Part shown: positions 17,221-27,460 of the stretch, piece by piece
Layout of the letters: each line of letters starts with the position of its first letter
Position numbering within the stretch: the stretch's first letter is position 1
Assembly: GCA_963842235.1 (NCBI GenBank)
Contig: CAWJFT010000001.1
Location: forward strand, 62,001-126,000
DNA: 64,000 bases
Reading direction: 5' to 3'
Source of the DNA: JACDAN01 sp963842235
GTDB taxonomy: Bacteria; Actinomycetota; Thermoleophilia; Gaiellales; Gaiellaceae
The notes under the pieces: model-generated
The model's database searches: none
Told to the model about the DNA's origin: nothing
What the model saw: only the letters and a program-made list of their open reading frames with translations
Position numbers and translations under genes: made by a program

Positions 17221-18752
17221 CCGCGGAGCTCAGTAGCGTCCCTGAGGCAGCCGGCGCTGAAGGTCCTGCAGCCAGGTAGCGGCACGCTGCCTCGCGAGCG
17301 CCCACGCTCAACGTGGAGGGAAGTGTCGGCTTCGCCGGGGTAAAGAGCCACGCCGCGAACAGATTGTCGAGTTGCTGCCCGGATACTTGCTCCGCCAACG
17401 CGATGAATTCGGGGGTCGTTCCGTTGCTGCGACTCTTGCTCGAGGCCCAGCCGCGAATGATCGTCCAGAAGGCGTCGTCGCCGACCTCATTGCGTAGCGC
17501 CTGCAGCGTCATCGCGCCGCGGACGTAGACGGCGCCGTCAAAGAGCAGGTCGACTCCTGGGTCGCCGATGACCACGGTCCAGAACGGGTCATTCGCCGGG
17601 ATCGCGTCGTAGATCTCCTGGAAGATCTCGCCGGGCGTAACCCCAAACTCGTGCTCGGCCCACAACCACTCCGCGTAGGTCGCGAATCCTTCGTTGAGCC
17701 AGATGTCTTGCCACCGCGCCAGAGCGACGTCGTCACCGAACCACTGATGCGCGAGCTCGTGGACGACGACGGAGTCGCCGTTGACCGGGTTGCCGTTCTG
17801 GTCGAGCCAGAAGTACTTCGAGTACACCGGCCGAGTCTGCGTCTCGAGCGCAAAGAAGAGATCGTCCTGGTTGTCGACGATTCCGCCCGACCGTGCTGAA
17901 CGGATACGGGCCAAATGCGTCGCTCAGCAGCTTCAGGATCTCACCTTGCCGCGCCAGCGATGAGTCGATCACCGCTCGCAGCCCACCCGTGATCGCCGAA
18001 TCGACCGCGTCGTAGACCGGTAGCCCGCTCCCCGTCTGCCATTGGTGGACATCCCAGTAGCCGATGTCGATGGTCGCCAGGTACGACGCCATCGGTTCGC
18101 GGGCTTCCCACTCCCAGGTCGTCCGGTGCCCGCGATGGTCACGACCACGCAGGAACCCGTTGGCGACGACCTCGTATCCGTCCGGCACGGTGACCGCGAA
18201 CGAGTACGACGCCTTGTCCAGCGGATGGTCGTTCACGGGGAACCAGGAGGCCGCGACCTCGGGCTGGCCGGCGACGGTGGCTCCATCCGGAGTCGCCATG
18301 AAGCCGGTCCTGATCCCGAAACCGGGCAAGACGAACTCGACGGGGACGCCGCTATAGCGGACTTCCACCTCGAAGCGGTGCCCCTTCTGCAGCGGGCGCT
18401 TCGGGGTAATGACGAGCTCCTGGCCGCTCCGACTCCAGCGTGCCCGCTTGCCGTCGACCTCAACCCGGCGCACGTCGAGCCCAACCAGGTCGAGGTCGAA
18501 GCTGCAGAGACTCTCGGTGGCGGTTGCGCGTACCGACGCATCCCCGTCGAGCTGATCTGTGGCCGGGTCGTAGGCGACGTCCAGGTCGTAGTGGCTGACG
18601 TCGTAGCCGCCGTTCCCGTACGTCGGGTAGTACGCGTCTCCGAGCCCCGGCGCGCCGGGAACGCAATCCTGCGCTTGGGCGACGCCGCAGAAGCCGAGGA
18701 CGAGCGCCGCGAACGGGATTGCTGCGAAACCGAGCTTGCGGCCGAACGACAT
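17198..18752 (-). CDS. M1 family zinc metallopeptidase (frameshifted)
   Basis: About 517 aa after removing one base from the CCC at 17886-17888. Without correction the reading breaks at STVG. Signal peptide: LGFAAIPFAALVLGFCGVAQA. The N-terminal beta domain (residues ~30-230) has YDLDVAYDPATDQLDGDASV. The gluzincin catalytic site is VVHELAHQWFGDD with the third ligand in WLNEGFATYAEW, the complete HExxH-x18-E zinc set. It lacks the long C-terminal helical domain of aminopeptidase N, like short secreted actinobacterial M1 proteins. It likely trims peptides outside the cell. It ends 23 bp inside the convergent Vps62-like gene. Confidence 0.88.
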
Positions 18753-18797
18753 CCTCGCCCGATGCTACAGCCCTGGCGGAGAAAGTCGAGTCTTCCC

Positions 18798-19340
18798 TTA
18801 GATGGGAGCGCGCTTCGCTGCGCGCAGGGCATCGAGGGTCGCGCCGGCGAAGGCCGCGAGCTCCCGGATCCGGTTCTCGTCCTCGGCCGTGAAGTCGCCC
18901 CCGCCCGCCTTGTCGGAAAGCTGCAGGAGCCCGTAATCGCGGCCGTCGTCACCGCAGACCGGTGTGGCCAGCCAGCCCCGTAGCGGCGGGTGTCTGGAGG
19001 ACTCCTCACCGAACCCTGTCCAGTCCGCGTGGGCCTCCACTTCGGCCTGAGTGAGGCGCAGTACCTGACCCGGCTCGAGCCGAAGGCCGTGGAGCCCCAG
19101 CCCGCGAGGATCGACGCGGTAGTCGCGCCACGCGGCGTAGCGCTCGCTCAGATTGAAGAACTTTCGGGCAGCGTGCCCGTCCCCGTCGAGATCGACTTTG
19201 AGAGCGGCCTGCTCAGCGCCGGTCAGAGCCCGCGCAAGACCGCAGGTCCGGCGCAGGAGATCGTCGAGGCGTGCGGCGAGCGCCGGATCGTCGGCGACTT
19301 CCGGCGCGATCTCTGTGCCTACGTCTCCGGTGTGGGTCAT
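18798..19340 (-). CDS. GAF-domain protein
   Basis: 180 aa from the ATG at 19340 (MTHTGDVGTEIAPEV); the frame opens further upstream but that stretch is antisense to the plus-strand genes. A helix (ALAARLDDLLRRTCGLARALTGAEQAAL) leads into a GAF fold with DLDGDGHAARKFFNLSERYAAW, GWLATPVCGDDGRDYGLLQLSDK and DFTAEDENRIRELAAFAG, the last being the classic GAF ending. No effector domain is attached, so it could be a stand-alone sensor or redox protein (one Cys, VCGDD). It has no clear operon partner. Confidence 0.82.
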   Translation of the reverse strand: MTHTGDVGTEIAPEVADDPALAARLDDLLRRTCGLARALTGAEQAALKVDLDGDGHAARKFFNLSERYAAWRDYRVDPRGLGLHGLRLEPGQVLRLTQAEVEAHADWTGFGEESSRHPPLRGWLATPVCGDDGRDYGLLQLSDKAGGGDFTAEDENRIRELAAFAGATLDALRAAKRAPI

Positions 19341-19390
19341 GGCCTCCAGCGCCGAGCGTAGCGATGGGCCGCTGGGCGACGGCGGCGCGC

Positions 19391-19427
19391 GTACGATCCC
19401 GGCATGACGCGCTACCTCCAAACCATG
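19391..19427 (+). repeat. direct-repeat copy of the VOC gene start (upstream copy)
   Basis: 37 bp that match 20430-20466 at 34 positions. The segment covers the last bases before the ATG and the codons MTRYLQTM. Reading on from this ATG gives only 16 codons (MTRYLQTMRGPRTRAG) before TAG, so this is a truncated remnant of the VOC gene at 20443. Between the two copies lies the two-gene membrane cassette 19461-20419. Confidence 0.8.
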
Positions 19428-19460
19428 CGGGGACCGCGTACGCGAGCCGGATAGGTCGGC

Positions 19461-20219
19461 GTGAGCACAAGCGCGGTCCTCCTCGTTCTCGGCGCGTTCC
19501 TCGCAAGCGCCGTCGAGATGGTCGAGGCACTGACGATCGTCCTCGGGGTCGGCGTTGTGCGCGGCTGGCGCTCGACGCTGACCGGCGTCGCGACCGCCAC
19601 CATCGTGTTGGCGGCGCTTGTTGCGGCGATCGGTCCAGCGCTGCGCCTCATGCCGATCGGCACGCTGCGCCTCGTCGTCGGCGTGTTGCTCCTCGCTTTC
19701 GGCTTGCAGTGGCTGCGCAAAGCGATCCTGCGTGCCAGCGGATACAAGGCGCTCCACGACGAGGAGGAAGCCTTCAACCAGGAACGGGACCGCGCCGCTA
19801 GTGCAGGGCTTCAGCGCCAAGCGGGACTCGATTGGTACTCGTTCACCGTGTCGTTCAAGGGCGTCCTGCTCGAGGGCCTCGAAGTCGTCTTCATCGTCAT
19901 CAGCTTCGGGAGTACTCAGGGTCGCCTCGGGCTAGCTGCCGCGGGCGCAGTAGCGGCGGTTGTGCTCGTCGTCCTGGCCGGCGTTCTCGCCCGAGGCCCG
20001 CTCGAGCAGGTCCCCGAAAACACCATCAAGTTCACGGTGGGTCTCTTGCTCACGAGCTTCGGCTGTTTCTGGGCAGCTGAGGGCGTCGGAATCGAGTGGC
20101 CCGGCGATGAGCTCGCTCTCCTGGGTGTGCTCGGATTCCTCGCCGCCGTCTCGTTCGCGCTGGTGCGTGCGCTGCGTCGCCAGCGTCCCGCTGCGGTGCC
20201 GGCAGGTGCGCGAGCGTGA
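19461..20219 (+). CDS. COG4280-like multi-pass membrane protein
   Basis: 252 aa from a GTG start. Six to seven hydrophobic segments in two related halves, each opening with an acidic motif inside the membrane: FLASAVEMVEALTIVLGVGVV near residue 12 and GVLLEGLEVVFIVISFGSTQ near residue 133. Paired acidic TM motifs of this kind occur in cation transporter-like families. A cytosolic charged loop (DEEEAFNQERDRAASAG) lies between halves. The transported ion is unknown. Its stop overlaps the GTG of the 67-aa gene (GTGA). The pair sits between a remnant and an intact copy of the VOC gene start. Confidence 0.75.
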   Translation: MSTSAVLLVLGAFLASAVEMVEALTIVLGVGVVRGWRSTLTGVATATIVLAALVAAIGPALRLMPIGTLRLVVGVLLLAFGLQWLRKAILRASGYKALHDEEEAFNQERDRAASAGLQRQAGLDWYSFTVSFKGVLLEGLEVVFIVISFGSTQGRLGLAAAGAVAAVVLVVLAGVLARGPLEQVPENTIKFTVGLLLTSFGCFWAAEGVGIEWPGDELALLGVLGFLAAVSFALVRALRRQRPAAVPAGARA

Positions 20220-20419
20220 GCTCCCTGCGATCGTTCGGGCGCTTCTGGTGGAACTTCATAGTCGGTGACGACTGGCGAGTCGCGGCGGGACTCGCGTTCG
20301 CGCTCGGAGCCGCGTCGCTCTTCACCAGCCGGGGCATCGACGCCTGGTGGCTCCTACCGCCCGCCGTTGCGTTTCTGCTTGCCGGCTCGCTGTGGCGCGC
20401 GACGCGCCGAAACATCTAG
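20216..20419 (+). CDS. small membrane protein coupled to the COG4280-like gene
   Basis: 67 aa. The GTG overlaps the previous stop by 4 bp, a strong sign of translational coupling. Two hydrophobic segments: VAAGLAFALGAASLFTS and AWWLLPPAVAFLLAGSLW, flanked by basic ends (SLRSFGRFWWN and RATRRNI). This suggests a two-pass hairpin with both ends cytosolic. It may be an accessory subunit of the larger membrane protein. No known motif. Confidence 0.72.
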   Translation: MSSLRSFGRFWWNFIVGDDWRVAAGLAFALGAASLFTSRGIDAWWLLPPAVAFLLAGSLWRATRRNI

Positions 20420-20429
20420 CCTCGGAGTC

Positions 20430-20466
20430 GTACGATCCCGACATGACGCGCTACCTCCACACGATG
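20430..20466 (+). repeat. direct-repeat copy of the VOC gene start (intact gene copy)
   Basis: Downstream member of the 37-bp direct repeat (34 of 37 identical to 19391-19427). It contains the ATG and first codons of the intact VOC gene at 20443. Confidence 0.8.
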
Positions 20467-20832
20467 TACCGGATCACCGATCCCGAGCGAAGCCGCGCCT
20501 TCTACGAAGCGCTCGGCTTGGAGTACCGCCGCGAGTTGCCGATCGTCCGTGAGGGCGAGCTCGAGGCCACGAACTACTTCTTCGGCGTGCCGGATCAGGA
20601 GGAGGAGCTCGAGCTCACCCTCAACCACGACGGACGAACGTACGACCTCGGCACGGGCTACGGGCACATCGCGCTCGGCGTCGACGACCTCGACGGCACG
20701 CTCGACCGCTTACACGAGCAGGGAATCGAGCCGGAACGTCCGCCGTACTCCGTCCGCGAAGGCGGATCGCGGTTGTGCTTCGTTCAGGACCCGGACGGCT
20801 ACCGAGTAGAGCTCATCGAACGTCGCGCCTAG
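20443..20832 (+). CDS. VOC family protein, lactoylglutathione lyase-like
   Basis: 129 aa. The ATG at 20443 gives MTRYLHTMYRITDPERSRAF, the standard glyoxalase I-type N-terminus (His near residue 6, R and Y following). The middle block LELTLNHDGRTYDLGTGYGHIALGVDD and the end CFVQDPDGYRVELIERR carry the expected His and Glu metal ligands. The domain order and length match single-domain lactoylglutathione lyases, although the thiol cofactor in actinobacteria would differ (inference). A truncated copy of its start lies 1.04 kb upstream. Confidence 0.88.
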   Translation: MTRYLHTMYRITDPERSRAFYEALGLEYRRELPIVREGELEATNYFFGVPDQEEELELTLNHDGRTYDLGTGYGHIALGVDDLDGTLDRLHEQGIEPERPPYSVREGGSRLCFVQDPDGYRVELIERRA

Positions 20833-20865
20833 CTCGCCGGAGCCGGAGCCGCGATCGACGCGCGG

Positions 20866-21783
20866 TCACTGGATGTCGGCCTTCCGCACGCGCTCGAACC
20901 CCGCGACGCCGAGGACGCCGCTGTCCACGAGCCGCGCCATCCACCCGTGCCCCTTGTCCGGATCGGACTCGTCGTCTTCGGTCCCCACCGACACGAAGAT
21001 CGAGCCTCCCCGGAAGCTCCAGCGCTCGATCTCGTCCTCGTCGCCCTCGACGTCGGCCCGGAACTGCTCCAGGTCCGTGCGCAGTCGCTCCTTGACGGTC
21101 GCGAGCCAGGTCTCGCGCGGGCGGTCGAAATCGACGCCGCATAGCTCCAGGAGGTCGTCTTCGACCTGCTCGAGCACGAGGGCGTCGATATAGCGCTCGG
21201 CCTCGTCCCAGTCCGGCTCTTCTCCGGGGTCGAGCGCGACCAGCTCGATCGAGAGGCCGGCCTGCTGGGCGCGGTCGAGCGTGGCCGCGGCCCCGTCCGG
21301 AAGCTCCTCCTCCTCGCGCCTCGCGAGTGCGTGCTCGAGCTCGTGGTCGGGCAGCTCCTCGAGCTCGGCGAAGTCGCGCTCGGCGATCAGCTCGAGATAG
21401 ATCTCGCCCTGTTCGTCACGGGCCGGCTGCTCCATGACGACCCCCCAGCTGACCGGATGGCCGTCCTCGAGAGTCGAGAAGGAATGGCCGAGCCCGGGGG
21501 CGTCGGGGCGGAAGCGCCGAAACGCCCCCGTCTCCTCCCGCCCGTCGGGGTGCCGGAGCGTGAGGCGGTAGCGCCCCGGCTTGGCGACTGCCCGCCCCGA
21601 GACCCCTTCGCCGTCTGGCTCGACGCTCTCAATCAGCCAGTAGCGGCCTTCGAGCCGCACGACATCTCCGACCTGGAGCGGCTCGTCGCTCGCATACCGG
21701 TGCACGTGCTCCTGCCCGGTGCGGTGATGGGCGACGATGTCGTAGTGGTAGTCGCCGTGCTCGGTTGCCGGAACGGTCGTCAT
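20866..21783 (-). CDS. hypothetical acidic protein
   Basis: 305 aa from the ATG at 21783 (MTTVPATEHGDYHYDIVAHH), which overlaps the upstream GNAT stop (ATGA). The first ~75 residues look like a small beta barrel (DYHYDIVAHHRTGQEHVHRY, LQVGDVVRLEGRYWLIESVE). The remainder is strongly acidic and helical (ELEELPDHELEHALARREEE, DWDEAERYIDALVLEQVEDD). There is no signal peptide, no TM segment and no catalytic motif I recognise. It is the last gene of a four-gene minus-strand unit. Confidence 0.72.
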   Translation of the reverse strand: MTTVPATEHGDYHYDIVAHHRTGQEHVHRYASDEPLQVGDVVRLEGRYWLIESVEPDGEGVSGRAVAKPGRYRLTLRHPDGREETGAFRRFRPDAPGLGHSFSTLEDGHPVSWGVVMEQPARDEQGEIYLELIAERDFAELEELPDHELEHALARREEEELPDGAAATLDRAQQAGLSIELVALDPGEEPDWDEAERYIDALVLEQVEDDLLELCGVDFDRPRETWLATVKERLRTDLEQFRADVEGDEDEIERWSFRGGSIFVSVGTEDDESDPDKGHGWMARLVDSGVLGVAGFERVRKADIQ

Positions 21784-22127
21784 GCCCTCGGGAGGATGAG
21801 CTCGAAGACCTCGTCCTCGACCGGGACGAAGCCGGAGCGCCGGTAGAAGCTCCGCGCCGAGTCGTTGTCTCGCTCGACGACGACCCGGAGCGCCCGAGTG
21901 TGCTCGGCGATTGCGTACCCCTCGGCGAAGGCGAGCAGCCGCCGCCCGACTCCGCGCTGCTCGTGGCCGGGTGCGACGAAGAGCTGCTCGACCACGGTGG
22001 TCTGCTCGGCCGGGCGCAGGGCGACGTACCCGGCAGGTTGCCCGTGCTCCTTCGCGACGAAGACGACGTCCTCCCGAAGCGACGCGAGCACCTTGCGGTC
22101 GTCCCAGCCCGGCTCGGAGCCGAACAC
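21780..22127 (-). CDS. GNAT family N-acetyltransferase
   Basis: 115 aa from the GTG at 22127. The same frame stays open about 30 codons upstream (encoding IEIAPQVEEDLLHLFGLAKG) without an ATG, GTG or TTG, so the true start may be a rarer codon. Signature: VVEQLFVAPGHEQRGVGRRLL (acetyl-CoA loop R-G-V-G-R) and VERDNDSARSFYRRSGFVPV. The stop overlaps the next ATG. A 325-bp segment of this gene is repeated almost perfectly at 29156-29480, where it is broken. Confidence 0.82.
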   Translation of the reverse strand: MFGSEPGWDDRKVLASLREDVVFVAKEHGQPAGYVALRPAEQTTVVEQLFVAPGHEQRGVGRRLLAFAEGYAIAEHTRALRVVVERDNDSARSFYRRSGFVPVEDEVFELILPRA

Positions 22128-22195
22128 GCCTTTGGCAAGCCCAAAGAGGTGGAGGAGGTCCTCCTCTACCTGAGGTGCGATCTCGATGGGAGCTG
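21871..22195 (-). repeat. donor copy of a 325-bp duplication (most of the GNAT gene and its leader)
   Basis: Matches 29156-29480 base for base over 325 bp with a single mismatch (ACCACGGTGG here, ACCACCGTGG there). A further 16 bp (22208-22223, end of the metallophosphoesterase gene) recurs at 29497-29512. At 21871 the match ends abruptly inside the GNAT coding sequence. Confidence 0.9.
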
Positions 22196-22207
22196 AGGGG
22201 CCGGTTG

Positions 22208-22915
22208 TCAGACCGTCGCCTGCGCTTCGGGCGTGACAGCCTCAACCGTGAGCTCGCGGAGATCGACGAGCGCGTACTGGCCTTGATCCATGCGACCGGG
22301 GGAGATGACGAGCGACTTGGCGATGCGCATCTCCGACGCGCCCTCACGGCCGACGACGACGAGTCTCGGCTTGTAGGTCTTGATCAGCTCCGCCAACACC
22401 TCGCTACCGGGCTCGTGCAGGCCCTTGTGCGCTGGCGACGTCGTGAACAGGAACACCTTCTCGCGTTCCTTGAACTCGTACAGGACCTTCAACCGGTACT
22501 CGACCTCCCACCCGGGGTAGCGCAGCTGGGTCTCTTCGCCGCGGATCGCGTCGGGGTCGTCGAGGATCTCGCCGCCCATGCCGGAGAAGACGAGTTGTCC
22601 CGGGGCCTGAACCGCCGTCGCGTGTACTCCGCGCAGCAGCGGAAACGCGATCTCCATGTTGTAGGCCTCGCGCAGGTAGTCCCGCAGCGGGGCATCGTTT
22701 GCGCCCGGCAACCAAAAGGTGTGCAGGCCTGACTCCCCCAGCGTGCGGAAGATCTCGCGGTAGGTGTCCGCCTTGCTCCAGGCGGCGCCGAGGTCGCCGA
22801 CCACGACGACGCCGTCCACGCCCAGATCCTGGTGCCGGTCGAGCACTCGGGCGAGGGGCTCGACCTCCCCCCGGATCTGCCCGACGACCAGCAAGGTTCG
22901 AATCGCTCGGGTCAT
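22208..22915 (-). CDS. metallophosphoesterase-like protein
   Basis: 235 aa. The start MTRAIRTLLVVGQIRGEVEPL and VDGVVVVGDLGA resemble the first two calcineurin-type motifs, although the usual D-x-H is replaced by GQIRG. LPGANDAPLRDYL stands where GNHD/E is normal, and FLFTTSPAHKGLHEPGSEVL holds a His in the GHTH-like position. It is thus a divergent member of the phosphoesterase fold that may have altered metal binding. The ATG overlaps the stop of the upstream 51-aa gene. The GNAT gene follows 80 bp downstream on the same strand. Confidence 0.72.
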   Translation of the reverse strand: MTRAIRTLLVVGQIRGEVEPLARVLDRHQDLGVDGVVVVGDLGAAWSKADTYREIFRTLGESGLHTFWLPGANDAPLRDYLREAYNMEIAFPLLRGVHATAVQAPGQLVFSGMGGEILDDPDAIRGEETQLRYPGWEVEYRLKVLYEFKEREKVFLFTTSPAHKGLHEPGSEVLAELIKTYKPRLVVVGREGASEMRIAKSLVISPGRMDQGQYALVDLRELTVEAVTPEAQATV

Positions 22916-23067
22916 CTCAACTCCTCCTTCTTCATGTCGTCACGACTGGGACACTCCTCGTGCGGCGAACCGAACGTCAGGATCGCGGCGGACACGAGGA
23001 CGCTCAAGGACAGGACGGCGAGACCCACGAACCTCCGCTCAGGTCGTCGGCCCAGCCGAACGCACAT
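22912..23067 (-). CDS. 51-aa single-TM peptide upstream of the metallophosphoesterase
   Basis: Short gene from the ATG at 23067: MCVRLGRRPERRF, then one hydrophobic segment VGLAVLSLSVLVSAAILTFG, then a polar tail with HEECPSRDDMKKEELR. Its TGA overlaps the ATG of the next gene (ATGA), and the AAGGAGGAG inside its last codons forms the next gene's ribosome site. The coupling and the positive-inside TM layout support a real peptide, possibly a membrane partner of the phosphoesterase. Confidence 0.6.
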   Translation of the reverse strand: MCVRLGRRPERRFVGLAVLSLSVLVSAAILTFGSPHEECPSRDDMKKEELR

Positions 23068-23349
23068 CGAGGGTGCTGCCGACTGCCGAGATCAGATCGA
23101 GATCGAGGCCCTGCAGGGGTTGGCCGTTTCTCGACTGGCGCACGACCGACACGCCGGTGCGGCTGGCGGCGGGCACAAGTCCCATGTTCCCTTCAGGCGC
23201 GACCGCAAACCGCGCCAGGGTCGTTCCTCGGCCCGGCGCGTCGTCTGGGTTACCGCGGGTTGCCGTGGCGGCCGTTAGAAGTCCGAGATGCGGGGTATGA
23301 AGTGAGTTGCCCCTAGTTGAGCCTGGACCCGAACGGGAGGGATCTGAGA

Positions 23350-26022
<2,673 letters not shown>

Positions 26023-26063
26023 CACCCGGCGAACGGTCGGCGGCCTCTAGCCGAACGCGTGAC

Positions 26064-26621
26064 ATGGCCAAGCTGATCTACACGGCGATCGCGTCGCTCG
26101 ACGGCCACGTCGCCGACGAGGACGGCAACTTCGACTGGGCCGAGCCGGACGAGGAGGTGCACGCATTCGTCAACGAGCTCGAGCGAAGCGTCGGCACGTA
26201 TCTCTATGGACGCCGGCTCTACGAGGTGATGGTCGCGTGGGAGACGATCCCCCTCGCCGACCAGCCGCCCTTCGTCCGGGACTATGCGGAGATCTGGCGT
26301 GCGGCCGACAAGATCGTCTACTCCAGGACGCTGGAGGCGCCGGCGAGCGTCAGGACGCGAATCGAGCGCGACTTCGACCCTGAAGCGGTCCGGCTGCTGA
26401 AGACGGCAGAGGAGCGTGATCTCTCGGTGGGCGGGCCGGAGCTCGCCGCCAAGGCGTTCAAGGCCGGCTTGGTCGACGAGTGTCATCTGTTTCTTGCACC
26501 CATCGTGGTCGGAGGCGGCAAGCGGGCTCTTCCCGACGGCGTGCGCCTACCGCTCGAGCTGCTGGACGAACGCCGTTTCGGCAACGGCACGGTCCACCTC
26601 CACTACCGCGCGAGAACGTAA
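26064..26621 (+). CDS. RibD C-terminal/dihydrofolate-reductase-like protein, copy 1
   Basis: 185 aa. Fold hallmarks: MAKLIYTAIASLDGHVADEDG (substrate/NADPH strand of the RibD-C family), TYLYGRRLYEVMVAW, DKIVYSRTLE, LSVGGPELAAKAFKAGLVDE and LAPIVVGGGK. These match stand-alone bacterial DHFR-like reductases (YyaP/YwjB type) rather than true folA. The substrate is unknown. The gene at 29554 encodes a protein identical at about 165 of 185 positions. It sits 41 bp after the Clp ATPase gene. Confidence 0.9.
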   Translation: MAKLIYTAIASLDGHVADEDGNFDWAEPDEEVHAFVNELERSVGTYLYGRRLYEVMVAWETIPLADQPPFVRDYAEIWRAADKIVYSRTLEAPASVRTRIERDFDPEAVRLLKTAEERDLSVGGPELAAKAFKAGLVDECHLFLAPIVVGGGKRALPDGVRLPLELLDERRFGNGTVHLHYRART

Positions 26622-26629
26622 CGCCGCGT

Positions 26630-26719
26630 ATGTTCCAGCTTGTGCACTCGATCGCGTCGTGGCTCATCGACATGGTCGGTGTCCTCGCGGTGATCGCGCC
26701 TGTCCCGGCGCGCGGTTGA
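26630..26719 (+). CDS. possible 29-aa hydrophobic peptide
   Basis: ATG at 26630: MFQLVHSIASWLIDMVGVLA followed by VIAPVPARG and TGA, one base before the GTG of the next gene. It fills the gap between two genes, uses G/C-rich third positions and could be a single-TM micropeptide with coupled translation. There is no clear ribosome site, so it is tentative. Confidence 0.2.
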   Translation: MFQLVHSIASWLIDMVGVLAVIAPVPARG

Positions 26720-26720
26720 C

Positions 26721-27347
26721 GTGGCGCGCGGCGATCACAGGCTGCGGCGAGAGCAGCTGGAGCCGCTTCCGAGGAGGGAGGAGCTTCAGGCTCTCGTCCG
26801 CTACTACCACCAGCTCCAGAACGAGCACAAGCGGGCGCCGCTCGAGAGTGCGACGAGGCGTCGAATCGAGGAGCGGCTCCTCGACGTTCGCCGGCGGTTC
26901 GACCGCGTGCTCCAGGAGTGGGTCCCCGAGGAGGAGCTCCGGAAGGCGTGGTGGCAGCACCTGCACAACCGCGCGCCCGAGCCGGCCGGGCCGCCTGAGA
27001 TTCGGCCCCTCGTCTTCCGTGGCGTTTCGGAGGCCGGCTCCGTCGTCGAGGTCCGGGGCAAGAAGGGCGAGGAGCTCGAGGTGCGAGTCGACGGCGCGCT
27101 CACCGAACGCATCGCCGGAGAGAAGGACTTCTCGCCGGTCACGGCACCGCTCACGTTCCGTCTTAACGAGACCCACGCGCACGAGAGCTTCACCGCTTCC
27201 CCCGAAGCGCTCGACGCGCTCGCCGACTTCCTCGACGACGGAAAGCCGCCGCCCTGGGATTACGCCTCGGAGCTGCTCTCGGATGGGCTCATCGACGTGC
27301 ACTTCGCGTTGACGCCGCGTGGACGGCGAGCGCTAGCAAGCCGGTAG
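26721..27347 (+). CDS. hypothetical charged protein
   Basis: 208 aa from a GTG start. The N-terminal half is helical and charged (RREELQALVRYYHQLQNEHK, RRRIEERLLDVRRRFDRVLQ). The second half looks beta-rich (PLVFRGVSEAGSVVEVRGKK, VTAPLTFRLNETHAHESFT), ending LIDVHFALTPRGRRALASR. No membrane segment or known motif. It may be an adaptor or regulator and I assign no function. It follows the DHFR-like gene on the same strand. Confidence 0.68.
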   Translation: MARGDHRLRREQLEPLPRREELQALVRYYHQLQNEHKRAPLESATRRRIEERLLDVRRRFDRVLQEWVPEEELRKAWWQHLHNRAPEPAGPPEIRPLVFRGVSEAGSVVEVRGKKGEELEVRVDGALTERIAGEKDFSPVTAPLTFRLNETHAHESFTASPEALDALADFLDDGKPPPWDYASELLSDGLIDVHFALTPRGRRALASR

Positions 27348-27421
27348 CACGCCGTCCTGCATACCCGCCCAGGCCGCGGTTCCGTGAGCAGCACCTAGCA
27401 GCGTCTATCCTCACCTCGTCC

Positions 27422-27442
27422 TGGGGCCGCCAAGCAGCCCCA
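27422..27442 (+). other. small hairpin just before the sialidase-like gene
   Basis: TGGGGC and GCCCCA arms (6 bp) with a 9-nt loop, ending 4 bp before the GGAGAGGGAGG ribosome site of the gene at 27461. It could influence translation or be incidental. The rest of 27348-27460 holds no gene. Confidence 0.3.
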
Positions 27443-27460
27443 ATGGAGAGGGAGGCTCCT

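Noticed and set aside
23270..23349. HspR/HAIR operator before the Clp ATPase gene
   Set aside because: Only an isolated TTGAG is present. The inverted CTTGAGT-N7-ACTCAAG is not.
26630..26719. KdpF-like peptide
   Set aside because: Similar length, but no kdpABC nearby and the sequence does not match. Kept only as a low-confidence ORF.
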